A DNA stretch of 38,596 bases from Acinetobacter portensis (GTDB lineage: Bacteria; Pseudomonadota; Gammaproteobacteria; Pseudomonadales; Moraxellaceae). The stretch covers positions 1 to 38,596 of the forward strand of contig NZ_LWRV01000069.1 in the NCBI RefSeq assembly GCF_009372215.1, written 5' to 3'. Shown in pieces: positions 7,772-16,210 of this stretch (positions are counted from its first letter, which is position 1; the number at the start of each line of letters is the position of its first letter). A program made the position numbers and the translations under genes. The notes beneath the pieces are model-generated. The model worked only from the letters and a program-made list of their open reading frames with translations, ran no database searches and was not told the DNA's origin.

Positions 7772-10700
7772 TTAAAACAGCCAAGTTAAATTCGCTTTCA
7801 CACTATTGTCTTTATAGTTCTTCGAAATCAACCCGTTATATCCTAAAGAAACAGATACATTATTTTTTAAAGCAATTTCAGAACTTAAATTTACAACTGC
7901 ACCATCACGTGTAAATGGCACAGCACCAATATCAAAAGACCGACCACCACTAAATGATAAATTCGCATCACTATTTAAATTACCATAGTGATGTTGCCAA
8001 CCTAAAGTTCCTTTTAAAGTCATGGCACTGTTTTCACTCAGCTTTAATTGATTGGCTAAATGAACACCCATTGTAGAAGTTGTTAAATCGTTGTTCTGAT
8101 TTTTGATTTCAAGTGATGCTGCTCCACCACTTTCTTTTGCCCGTTTTGAATTAAAATTCACATAACTCAGGTTAACAAATGGCTCTAGTGATACTGCATT
8201 AAATTGAAGTGCATATCCTGCTTCGCTAAAAAACTGATTCGTGTGTGCCTTATAACTTGCTTTATTCTGATCAGATTGGTTCATATAAGCCACAGAGCGC
8301 TGTGTATCTATATCATGGAGTGTAAAGCCATAACCTGCTTTCAATGTCAGATGATCAATTTGTGTACCACCATAAATACCTAAATGGAAATTATCACTTT
8401 TAGCTGTAGATTTATAACCATCCAATGAAGATCGTGTATAGCCACCCATTAAACCAATTTTAGTTTGATCATTAATTACAGATGTTTCACCACCTAAAAA
8501 GAACCCATCTATAGATGCTTCATAACCTGTTGCATTTTCATCATGCAATGCTTTTTGCTCTGAGTGTAAGTAATTTGCCCATACCGCTTTTTCTGCTTCA
8601 TTATTTGCAGTTGTTGAAAGCTGTAAGCGATTCAGTCCTGCATCTCTTAAATAACGACTACTACTTAGTTGATTGGAAACTACATCTGCATGAATTTGCC
8701 CTGATAGGGCTTTAAATGCACTATTTACCTCTCCTAGATTCGGGCTCAACATAACACTCTCTAAAATAGGATTGCCTATATTCAGTCCATCAATGGCTTC
8801 TGCAACTTGTCTATTATTCGCTGTGCTTGCAACGCTCGACATCGTTCGATCATTGCGTACAATTTTTAAATTTACTTCATGAGCAACATTGGTGGAGTTT
8901 TGAGAATTGATACTGTTCGCCAATGAACGGTTAATTGGAATATCATTATTGGCTATTTTGTTGTCGCTATAATCTAATGCTGTTCCAAAAAATACATAGT
9001 TCGGCTCAACAGCATCAAATTTACCTTGAATGCCATTTTGGGCTGTTAAAATTTTATATTGAGATCCAACTAAACTACGCACTTCAGATTCAGACAATAA
9101 GTTTTTCGTATTCTCTAATGATATTTTAACCTGTCCTCCATTTAGTGTAACTGTGTTACCACTTTCTATCACATCACTTTGTCCTGTATTACCAATGTTC
9201 ACTAAATAGCTCGAACCTTTTTCAAAGCTAATGTTATCTGCTATTTTAATTTTTCCTATTGCGAGTTCGCCTGGAGAGATTGAACCACCTTGATTAATTT
9301 CAGCACTCTTAATCAAGCCATTACCAATAATTAAACCATCTCTATCAATAGTTGTTTGTGCATTCACTTTCCCATCTAATAATTCAAGTACACCGCCATT
9401 TCCCACACCTAAACCTGAGTTAAGCTCTCCACTAATAGCTAAACTACCTCCTTTCACATTTGATACAGCTTTATAGTCATTGATGCCTGTCAGCATTAAA
9501 CGTCCAGATTCAACATTTACGCGATCAAAAGTATTATTTCCTGAAAGAACCAATGTTCCATCACCCTTTTTGACCAATCCCCCTACGCCATCAATGTTAT
9601 TTTTCCAAATATCAAATGATGTAAAGCCCCCCATGTCATAAGCTAAGTTTTCTTTATCCTGATGAACTTCAAAATCACTAGTAAAATTCGTTGGACCGTT
9701 ATAAGCCTTTGGTAAGTTAATTAGTCCCCAAGTAGAGTTAGAATTTCCCTTTTCATAATTCCAACCTGCCAAAGAATTACTCGGATAAGCGGTACTTGCC
9801 AATATTTCACGCATTTGCTCTTGCTTCAAATACGGAAAGCGTAAACGAAGTAATGCTGACGATGTTTCAGGTATTTGGTCTGCTGTAAGCATTGGCGCTA
9901 TTTCAGGATCTTTCTTTTTATAATAACCAGCTTCTTCATTATTGCTCTTTGATGAATGCACTAAACAATCTTTAACTGCATTTCCACAAGATTGTTCTAC
10001 ATTTGCTCTAACATCTTTTGCTAAATCAACAAAAGTTCTTGCTGTCTCGTCATTAGACAACAATTGAGCCAAGGTATAATAATTGGCTACACGAGATGCT
10101 ATTGTATCTGTGCCAAAATGTGCACCAACAATGACACGGCTTTCGCCATATTCTATTGCTCGATCAAAAATTTCATCTGCTTTTTCAGGAAAAAGTATGG
10201 CTAATGTAGCAGCCTGTCTAAAGCCGTTAAATGTATGACCACTTGGGAATGATGAACCCTTAATACTGGTGTAGTTATCTTTATATTCTCCATTTTTATC
10301 TAGTACTTGATAAGGACGACCACGACCAAAATCATCCTTTAGAATAAAGTCTATAGATCTATTTTTAGATGTATCCGGATCTTTTGCATAAGTTGCTAAT
10401 TTATATAATTGTTCGATCTTTTTAAAAGATTCACTTTTTTTAATATCTTTATCCTGTGAACCATCACCAAATATTCTATCTATATAAGTACCATAAACAT
10501 AGCCGTGGTCCTGCTCTTTATCAGCTTCTGCTAACCGTAATCGCTCTCCTGTGATTTTTTGATATTCATTACTCACCAAACGATCCCATTCTGCTGTTTT
10601 TGAGCCTTTTTCTGGAATATGTGTGATCACATTTTTTCTTAAATCAGAAAACCACTCACTTGTTTGACTTGTTATAAAATGACTTGTTTTTTCTGTATCT

Positions 10701-10777
10701 ACAGAAGCTACAACATTCCCGCCATATATAAAACTTAAAAAACTTATAGATAAAAGTGACAATTTAAAATCTTGCAT
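7772..10777 (-). CDS. Autotransporter with PAP2 acid-phosphatase passenger
   Basis: Predicted type V secreted phosphatase. I use the ATG at 10777 (1001 residues); the frame opens at a GTG at 10819 and has another ATG at 10786. A signal peptide ends near VVAS. The passenger has all three PAP2/class A phosphatase motifs: K147-x6-R154-P155, PSGH 178-181, and S213-R-x5-H220-x3-D224. A stretch at about 303-360 (LLRLRFPYLKQEQMREILASTA...WGLINLPKAYNGP) follows, then an autotransporter-associated beta repeat at about 399-417 (GGLVKKGDGTLVLSGNN), a beta-helix-like region, and a C-terminal barrel of about 270 residues ending in Phe. The protein may remain attached at the surface; the substrate is unknown. 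Confidence 0.9.
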   Translation of the reverse strand: MQDFKLSLLSISFLSFIYGGNVVASVDTEKTSHFITSQTSEWFSDLRKNVITHIPEKGSKTAEWDRLVSNEYQKITGERLRLAEADKEQDHGYVYGTYIDRIFGDGSQDKDIKKSESFKKIEQLYKLATYAKDPDTSKNRSIDFILKDDFGRGRPYQVLDKNGEYKDNYTSIKGSSFPSGHTFNGFRQAATLAILFPEKADEIFDRAIEYGESRVIVGAHFGTDTIASRVANYYTLAQLLSNDETARTFVDLAKDVRANVEQSCGNAVKDCLVHSSKSNNEEAGYYKKKDPEIAPMLTADQIPETSSALLRLRFPYLKQEQMREILASTAYPSNSLAGWNYEKGNSNSTWGLINLPKAYNGPTNFTSDFEVHQDKENLAYDMGGFTSFDIWKNNIDGVGGLVKKGDGTLVLSGNNTFDRVNVESGRLMLTGINDYKAVSNVKGGSLAISGELNSGLGVGNGGVLELLDGKVNAQTTIDRDGLIIGNGLIKSAEINQGGSISPGELAIGKIKIADNISFEKGSSYLVNIGNTGQSDVIESGNTVTLNGGQVKISLENTKNLLSESEVRSLVGSQYKILTAQNGIQGKFDAVEPNYVFFGTALDYSDNKIANNDIPINRSLANSINSQNSTNVAHEVNLKIVRNDRTMSSVASTANNRQVAEAIDGLNIGNPILESVMLSPNLGEVNSAFKALSGQIHADVVSNQLSSSRYLRDAGLNRLQLSTTANNEAEKAVWANYLHSEQKALHDENATGYEASIDGFFLGGETSVINDQTKIGLMGGYTRSSLDGYKSTAKSDNFHLGIYGGTQIDHLTLKAGYGFTLHDIDTQRSVAYMNQSDQNKASYKAHTNQFFSEAGYALQFNAVSLEPFVNLSYVNFNSKRAKESGGAASLEIKNQNNDLTTSTMGVHLANQLKLSENSAMTLKGTLGWQHHYGNLNSDANLSFSGGRSFDIGAVPFTRDGAVVNLSSEIALKNNVSVSLGYNGLISKNYKDNSVKANLTWLF

Positions 10778-10936
10778 AAAAAGCATCTTAATTATTAAAT
10801 AAGAGTTAAAAATAGACACGTTTTATTAAGTTAATATGAATATTCTTCAAACAAAATACTTTATTTTAATTTTTGACTCAAAGCCCTATATTTCATATTT
10901 TCACTTAAATATTCTAAAAGTTATTATTTTTTTGAG

Positions 10937-10972
10937 ATAAAAAAAGACCCTTGATTTCTCAAGGGTCTTTTC
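10937..10972 (-). terminator. Intrinsic terminator downstream of tRNA-Ser
   Basis: Stem GACCCTTGA / TCAAGGGTC with a short loop, read on the minus strand into a T-run. It lies just beyond the CCA end of the tRNA gene. Confidence 0.85.
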
Positions 10973-10977
10973 GAATT

Positions 10978-11067
10978 TGGCGGAAGCGGTGAGATTCGAA
11001 CTCACGGAGGGGGTAAACCCTCGTCGGTTTTCAAGACCGGTGCATTAAACCGCTCTGCCACGCTTCC
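10978..11067 (-). tRNA. tRNA-Ser(UGA)
   Basis: Read on the minus strand, this is a 90-nt class II tRNA. The acceptor strands GGAAGCG and CGCTTCC pair perfectly, the 3' CCA is encoded (10978-10980), the T arm has GTTCGAATC, and there is a long variable arm. The anticodon loop reads CTTGAAA, giving anticodon TGA, which decodes UCA (and other UCN). The long variable arm fits serine. Confidence 0.95.
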
Positions 11068-11077
11068 AATGGCGGCT

Positions 11078-11106
11078 ATCATATAAATAATTTGAAGCCT
11101 TGGCAA
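11078..11106 (-). promoter_or_regulatory. Promoter of tRNA-Ser
   Basis: On the minus strand TTGCCA (11106-11101) and TATGAT (11083-11078) are separated by 17 bases, close to the sigma-70 consensus. A GC-rich stretch follows the -10 box, as in stringently controlled stable-RNA promoters. Confidence 0.75.
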
Positions 11107-11170
11107 ATACTTTTCTATGTTTTTTAGTTTGTATGCTCAAAATAAAAACAAAAATCAACAATTTGGTTAT

Positions 11171-11653
11171 TTATTCGCTTTTTTCATAGCGAATTGCATT
11201 CACATACCACAGTTTTTTACCTAAAGGCGTGACCACTTCAACTTCATCATCCACCTGTTTAGACAACAAAGCGCGTGCCATTGGTGAATCTATGGAAATA
11301 TGCTGAGGATGATGATCATATATCTCATCAACGCCCACAACTCTTAGCGTCTTTTGTTCACCCTCATCATTTTCAATATCGACCCAAGCACCAAAAAATA
11401 CCTTTCCATCTTGTTCAGGTGAATAATCAATAATTTTAAGCTCTTCTAGTCGTTTTCCAAGATAACGAACGCGTCGATCGATCTTACGTAAAATTTGCTT
11501 ATTATATTGGTAATCTGCATTTTCACTTCGATCTCCAAGGCTAGCAGCCCAGTTTACTTTCTTGGTAATTTCGGGACGTTCTTCATGCCATAAGTGCTTT
11601 AATTCAGCGACTAGAAGGTCATGCCCGGTACGAGTAATTAAGTTTGATTTCAT
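11171..11653 (-). CDS. greB: Transcription elongation factor GreB
   Basis: Binds RNA polymerase in the secondary channel and stimulates cleavage of backtracked RNA. The N-terminal coiled coil runs to about residue 75 and its tip carries the acidic pair D41 and E44 in GDRSENADYQY. The C-terminal FKBP-like domain follows (VDIEND...RVVGVDE...SIDSPMARALL...VVTPLGKKLWYV). The basic character of the coil (KKVNWAASLGDRSE, IDRRVRYLGKRLEEL) favours GreB over GreA. I chose the ATG at 11653 (160 residues), which begins MKSNLITRTG; a GTG four codons upstream at 11665 is possible. No strong Shine-Dalgarno is seen for either. Confidence 0.93.
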   Translation of the reverse strand: MKSNLITRTGHDLLVAELKHLWHEERPEITKKVNWAASLGDRSENADYQYNKQILRKIDRRVRYLGKRLEELKIIDYSPEQDGKVFFGAWVDIENDEGEQKTLRVVGVDEIYDHHPQHISIDSPMARALLSKQVDDEVEVVTPLGKKLWYVNAIRYEKSE

Positions 11654-12015
11654 GATTTCAGACACTATTTATTACACTTGTACAGCATTAAATATACCTC
11701 TTTTATTATAAAATTTATAACCACCAAAGACATAAAAAAATATAACATTTAAATTCAATGACTTAAAATATACTTTTTAAAATAATTATGAGCAAAATTT
11801 GACATCTTAAAATTTCATCTTTATTATTCGCTCAACTTTTAGCTTAGATCACTTTTTAAACAATGTAGTTTTTCTACATTTTTCCCATTAATCCCATGTC
11901 ATTTTGAATGACGTCATGACTGCCCACCCCCTTATTGAATTTATCAAACTTTAAAAAGATGGAAGCTTTTTTTAGCTTTACTTTTTGGGCATAAATTACT
12001 TGTAGCGGAGACAAC
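11654..12015. other. Divergent intergenic region, greB / transglycosylase
   Basis: About 360 AT-rich bases between divergent genes, so it should hold both promoters. I see a perfect 10-bp palindrome ATGACGTCAT at 11908-11917 and a short C-rich patch beside it. No ORF or RNA gene is visible. Confidence 0.5.
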
Positions 12016-13131
12016 ATGCACAGTAGTTCAACATCTGGGTCGAGGCCTTGCCTTAACTCTAAAAAACTCTCTCTCTCCCTGAAAGCACTTGCATTAACTA
12101 GCCTTATTTTTCCATTTCATGCAATTAACGCAAGTAAAGCAACTTATCAATTCGACAACGTTGTTAATGAAAATAAGTTAACCGTTGTTTCAGTTGCCAA
12201 CCCATCTGCTGTATTTGAAGATGGTGAATATTTTCATGGTTTCGGCTACGATTTAGTCCGTAACTATGCAGATAACTTAAATGTACAATTAGAGTTTCAA
12301 ACAGTAGAAGATAATGCTACTGCATTGAAAATGGTTGCAACGGGTAAAGCAAACTTTGCAATGACCACAGCAACGACTCAAACGATTGAGACGAAAAAAC
12401 TGACTTCACTTCCTGCAACATGTGGCGATTTGAACAGCTTAGAAAAAAATGGTTTGAACACTGAATTAAATTGGGTGTTTAAACATGCAGATGATCCACT
12501 GACTCAAACAGCAAGTGGTTATATTTGTAAAAGTAAACAGAATGGCTCAACCAACCAATTGGCTTCTTTTTACAACCGTAATGTCGTTCAAGAAGAGTCT
12601 TGGGATGGCATTCAGAGCGATTTAAGTAAACGTATGCCTATTTACAAAGCTAGTTTCAAAAAGACAGCTCAACAATACGATTTAGATTGGCATTTACTTG
12701 CTGCTATTGGTTATCAAGAATCTTATTTAAAACCGACTTCTGTTTCTCCCACAGGTGTTCGTGGTTTAATGATGCTAACCAATAGTACTGCAAAAGCAAT
12801 GGGCGTGAATGACCGTGCTAATGCAGCGCAAAGTATTCAAGGTGGTGCGAAGTATTACGACTTAATGTTAAGCCGTTATGAAGACATCCCTTTCCCAGAT
12901 CGTAACTGGTATGCCCTTGCTGCTTATAATATGGGTCCTGGAACTGTTAACCAGATTCAAAAACGTATTAAATCTCAAGGTAAAGATCCAAATAACTGGG
13001 TGAACTTCTATGCTTACCTAGACCGTAATAAAGTCAGTAATGGTCAATATAGACAAGCTGTGCAATACGTAACACGTATTCGTGCTTATCTTGAGCATAT
13101 TAAAACAACACCTCAACTTGTGAATATTTAA
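12016..13131 (+). CDS. Lytic transglycosylase with MltF-like architecture and short N-terminal domain
   Basis: A 371-residue exported enzyme that should cleave peptidoglycan glycan strands with formation of 1,6-anhydro ends. A CGGAG Shine-Dalgarno precedes the ATG; an extended, Ser-rich N-terminus leads into a hydrophobic segment (LKALALTSLIFPFHAINA). Residues about 50-175 resemble one lobe of a periplasmic substrate-binding fold (LTVVSVANPSAVF...GFGYDLVRNYADNLNVQLEF...MVATGKANFAMTT), as in MltF, but shorter than the usual two-lobe domain. The SLT domain starts near 208, with catalytic E235 in YQESYLKP, then GVRGLMMLT and YALAAYNMGPG. No lipobox is evident, so it is probably periplasmic rather than lipid-anchored. 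Confidence 0.9.
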   Translation: MHSSSTSGSRPCLNSKKLSLSLKALALTSLIFPFHAINASKATYQFDNVVNENKLTVVSVANPSAVFEDGEYFHGFGYDLVRNYADNLNVQLEFQTVEDNATALKMVATGKANFAMTTATTQTIETKKLTSLPATCGDLNSLEKNGLNTELNWVFKHADDPLTQTASGYICKSKQNGSTNQLASFYNRNVVQEESWDGIQSDLSKRMPIYKASFKKTAQQYDLDWHLLAAIGYQESYLKPTSVSPTGVRGLMMLTNSTAKAMGVNDRANAAQSIQGGAKYYDLMLSRYEDIPFPDRNWYALAAYNMGPGTVNQIQKRIKSQGKDPNNWVNFYAYLDRNKVSNGQYRQAVQYVTRIRAYLEHIKTTPQLVNI

Positions 13132-13160
13132 TTTTTTAGTTGAATATTTATCATGAACAT

Positions 13161-13193
13161 AAAAAAAGCTTACCCATTGGTAAGCTTTTTTTT
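13161..13193. terminator. Bidirectional terminator between transglycosylase and SCP2 genes
   Basis: Perfect stem AAAAGCTTACC / GGTAAGCTTTT with A and T runs, placed between the two convergent genes. Confidence 0.88.
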
Positions 13194-13210
13194 GACTTAT
13201 CTTCTAAAGA

Positions 13211-13594
13211 TTAAGCAGTATGCTCTAATACTTTTTTAAATAAATCTTTCTGTTCTTGGCTTGGTTTTGCCGTTTGTAATGCCATAAGTTGCGACATATC
13301 ACCTTGAACTTTGATTTTGCCTGTCATGAATGCTTGCATTGCCGCAGCCATATCAAACTCAAGGAATACTTTACGTAATGTTTCCCCATCCATGTTCAAT
13401 GTTGTTTTAGCATTAGAAGACAGACCTTTTTTGATCGCTCCACCATCTAATGATAATTCAGTATTACCTGAAGCATCAGCAACCACTAAATTAATTGCAA
13501 GATTTGCAAGTGCAGGCGGTAAGTTTAAATCACCAGCTTGAGCTGTAAGCGTCTCTACAGTTGAAAACCAATCATCAGTTAAAAAAGCAGGCAT
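13211..13594 (-). CDS. SCP2 sterol-binding-domain protein
   Basis: A 127-residue soluble protein covering a single SCP2 domain (lipid/sterol carrier fold). The recognisable core is AINLVVADASGNTELSLDGGAIKKGLSSNAKTTLNMDGETLRKVFLEFDMAAAMQAFMTGKIKVQGDMSQLMALQ; the segment AFMTGKIKVQGDMSQLM is the most typical part of the family. In bacteria such proteins are thought to bind fatty acyl or other lipid ligands; the actual ligand is unknown. An AGGAAA Shine-Dalgarno precedes the ATG. It is a single gene, convergent with the upstream transglycosylase. Confidence 0.88.
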   Translation of the reverse strand: MPAFLTDDWFSTVETLTAQAGDLNLPPALANLAINLVVADASGNTELSLDGGAIKKGLSSNAKTTLNMDGETLRKVFLEFDMAAAMQAFMTGKIKVQGDMSQLMALQTAKPSQEQKDLFKKVLEHTA

Positions 13595-13811
13595 GATCTT
13601 TCCTCAATTTATTTATTCGTCTTGTTATCTATCCAGACAACATAGTTCTAAAGCAATTTTTGCTTGTCGCCTGTTATAGCATGTAATTTTGAAATTAGGA
13701 TAAGAAAATATGTACGAAGCGTTCAATTTTTTATTTTTAAATCATTTTTATTTGTTGTTATTTTATTTGAATTAGGCGCTACCCCCTAAAGAATAGCACC
13801 AGCTCAATCAA

Positions 13812-14735
13812 TTAATCTGCCATAAAGCCCAAATTGACCATATTGATACGCTTGTTCGCATCTTCTGGCTCTTCCGTTGAGCAGCTTTCTTTAAAGTCAA
13901 ATTCGCGTTCAGAATCTAAAGCTTCAAAGTCAAACAATTCACGGTCGGCCAATTGCGATGGCGAAACATTTTGCAAAGCACCAAAAATACTATGTAAACG
14001 TTTAGGATATTCTTTATCCCAAGTACGTAACATGTCATTTAAAATTGCGCGCTGTAAGTTCTCTTGAGAACCACACAAATTACATGGAATAATTGGGAAC
14101 TTTCGCATTTCTGCATATTTGATAATGTCTTTTTCTTCAACATAAGCCAAAGGACGAATCAAAATATTCTTTTTGTCAGATGACAATAATTTTGGTGGCA
14201 TTGCTTTTAAGCTACCGCCATGGAACAAGTTCAAGAAGAACGTTGCCAAAATATCATCACGATGATGACCTAACGCCACTTTCGTTGCGCCAATTTCTTG
14301 TGCAAATCCGTATAAAGAACCACGACGCAAACGTGAACACACTGCACAGTAAGTTTTACCTTCAGGTGTTAAACGCTTCGTAATACTATAAGTATCTTTT
14401 TCAAGAATATAATACGGAATATTATTTTCTTCTAAATAACGTGGTAATACATCTTCAGGAAAGCCTGGCTGTTTCTGATCAAGGTTGACAGCAACCACAT
14501 CAAAATTAATAGGTGCAATGCGTTTAAACTGCAACATGATATCTAACAAGGTATAACTGTCTTTACCACCAGAAATACACACCATGACTTTGTCACCTTC
14601 TTCGATCATTTTAAAATCACGAATAGCATGACCGACTTGACGGCGGAGTTTTTTCAACAAACGATAATATGCCGAACTGGTTGGCAATTCAGGTTTGAAA
14701 TTAAATCCTTGTTCGGACTCAACTGGTGAGAACAT
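13812..14735 (-). CDS. ttcA: tRNA 2-thiocytidine synthetase
   Basis: Iron-sulfur enzyme that thiolates cytidine-32 in certain tRNAs using ATP. The 307-residue protein shows the PP-loop SGGKDS (55-60) and the CxxC motifs that bind the cluster: C130-A-V-C133 and C218-N-L-C221, both in the expected contexts ([12 protein letters not shown] and IPCNLCGSQ). GHHRDD at 156-161 is also typical of the TtcA/TilS superfamily, and the cysteines distinguish it from TilS. The C-terminal 50 residues are acidic and variable. No tRNA gene is adjacent. Its upstream region contains the DnaA-box cluster. Confidence 0.96.
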   Translation of the reverse strand: MFSPVESEQGFNFKPELPTSSAYYRLLKKLRRQVGHAIRDFKMIEEGDKVMVCISGGKDSYTLLDIMLQFKRIAPINFDVVAVNLDQKQPGFPEDVLPRYLEENNIPYYILEKDTYSITKRLTPEGKTYCAVCSRLRRGSLYGFAQEIGATKVALGHHRDDILATFFLNLFHGGSLKAMPPKLLSSDKKNILIRPLAYVEEKDIIKYAEMRKFPIIPCNLCGSQENLQRAILNDMLRTWDKEYPKRLHSIFGALQNVSPSQLADRELFDFEALDSEREFDFKESCSTEEPEDANKRINMVNLGFMAD

Positions 14736-15231
14736 AGACGAAATTAACCATAATAAAAATACTGCGCAATTTTAGCGGAAATAGTGTCAAATCGCACCAA
14801 AAGAATGTAATAAAAAAATAATTGTATTTGTCATCAATTTGTCTTCGAAAATTTGTAATTTTGAACGTTACAGTTCAATTTATATTCAAGATGCCTATCT
14901 TTTGGACTTTTCCACAGTTTTCCACAAAAGCTGTGGATAACTTTGTGGATTTAAAAGCACTTGACAAGGTTTTAAACCCTGAAATTAAGGCTTCCATTTA
15001 AATTGGTTATTTTTTGATCAAATTAAATACTCTTTAATTTCAATACCTTAAGTGTGTCAAGCAATGCTCATTAAAAAAAAATAAATATTTTTTTTGATTA
15101 CTCAATCAACAAAATGACTTGCTTTTTGTGAATAAGCAATCCGAAAAAAATGCTTTAGTGCTTCTATTTATATTTATATTTGTTAAACTCGTTTGTATTA
15201 ATGTTGCTGTATATAAACTGCCATAGCGCTA
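14736..15231. other. Divergent intergenic region with DnaA-box cluster and A/T tracts
   Basis: About 500 bases without an ORF, between ttcA (leftward) and a transglycosylase gene (rightward). It contains the four DnaA-box-like sites at 14908-14952, and about 120 bases to the right a strongly AT-rich tract (about 15071-15100) with runs of A and of T. This arrangement resembles replication-control DNA, although dnaA is not nearby. Confidence 0.55.
14908..14952. promoter_or_regulatory. Cluster of four DnaA-box-like 9-mers
   Basis: Two plus-strand boxes TTTTCCACA (14908-14916 and 14918-14926) match the degenerate consensus TTWTNCACA. They face TGTGGATAA (14932-14940), whose complement TTATCCACA is the exact strong DnaA box, and TGTGGATTT (14944-14952), whose complement AAATCCACA has one mismatch. 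All four lie within 45 bases as an inverted pair of pairs. Confidence 0.65.
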
Positions 15232-16062
15232 ATGATTAAAAAATTGAGATTTTCTTCACTTTCTTTGATGGGGTTAACAACTGCTATATCTTTTATGGCA
15301 TCGCTTTCTTACGCGGGTCAGGTGTATATGTATAAAGATAATAATGGCAGCACATTACTCACCAATAAAAAAAGTTCTGATCAATCTTTAAAACGCGTGA
15401 AAATCACCTATTACGCAGACAGTAATATTCACAGTTATTCAAATTGGGGTTCATCAGAAGCTTCCGTTTTAGCAAGTTACAGTAAAAATAAGAATGCTTT
15501 TGATCATATTATTAAGCAAGCAGCATCAACACATGGTGTGTCTGAAGGTTTAATTAAAGCTGTTATGCATACAGAGTCTGGTTTCAATACGCATGCACGC
15601 TCCCCTGTTGGTGCTCAAGGGCTTATGCAATTGATGCCTGCAACAGCACAACGCTTTAATGTTACAAATGCCTATGACCCACATCAAAACATTATGGCAG
15701 GGGCAAAATATTTAGCTTGGTTAATGAAACGGTTTAACGGGAATACCTCTTTAGCACTTGCAGGTTACAATGCAGGTGAAGGAAATGTCACTAAATATGG
15801 TGGCATTCCGCCTTTTCGTGAAACCCAAGATTATGTTCGTCGTGTAAATAGTCGTTTTCACAATTTGTATTCAAGCGGTGTTGGCTTATCTGCAGGTTCA
15901 TCTTCAGAACACCCTGCGTCTGAAATTAATGCGCAAGCTAAACATGTCGAAACAAAACAATCTTCCAATATTAATTTGGCACAAGCATCGACAAAGCAAC
16001 AAAGAAAAATTATTCAAACGAGCGATGGTACTTTTACCTATGCCAATGCCAGCCCTCATTAA
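15232..16062 (+). CDS. Soluble lytic transglycosylase (SLT, family 1)
   Basis: A 276-residue exported peptidoglycan-cleaving enzyme. The signal peptide runs to about residue 28 (SLSYAG), followed by a short DUF4124-like stretch (QVYMYKDNNGSTLLTNKK), then the SLT domain at about 88-200 with catalytic E115 in VMHTESGFNTHARSPVGAQGLMQLMP and the NAGEGNV motif. The last 60 residues are Ser/Gln-rich and probably disordered. It is the second SLT gene within 3 kb, but the two are not close copies. No clear Shine-Dalgarno precedes the ATG. The DnaA-box cluster sits about 280 bases upstream, so DnaA-dependent regulation is possible but unproven. Confidence 0.92.
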   Translation: MIKKLRFSSLSLMGLTTAISFMASLSYAGQVYMYKDNNGSTLLTNKKSSDQSLKRVKITYYADSNIHSYSNWGSSEASVLASYSKNKNAFDHIIKQAASTHGVSEGLIKAVMHTESGFNTHARSPVGAQGLMQLMPATAQRFNVTNAYDPHQNIMAGAKYLAWLMKRFNGNTSLALAGYNAGEGNVTKYGGIPPFRETQDYVRRVNSRFHNLYSSGVGLSAGSSSEHPASEINAQAKHVETKQSSNINLAQASTKQQRKIIQTSDGTFTYANASPH

Positions 16063-16210
16063 TTTAATTCAGATATAAAAACCCAATATACTTTTTTTAT
16101 TCTTCGTATCTTTTTATTTTATTCTTGAAATTTTGCGATATACACCGCATATTTAAGGATAGATTTATTATTTTAAATCTTATCTATTTATTTTTAAGAG
16201 GATTCTTTCA

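Noticed and set aside
14908..14952. Calling the DnaA-box cluster the chromosomal oriC.
   Set aside because: No dnaA, dnaN, gyrB, rpmH or gidA gene is nearby, and the Acinetobacter origin is generally placed beside dnaA. The sequence alone supports only DnaA-box-like sites.
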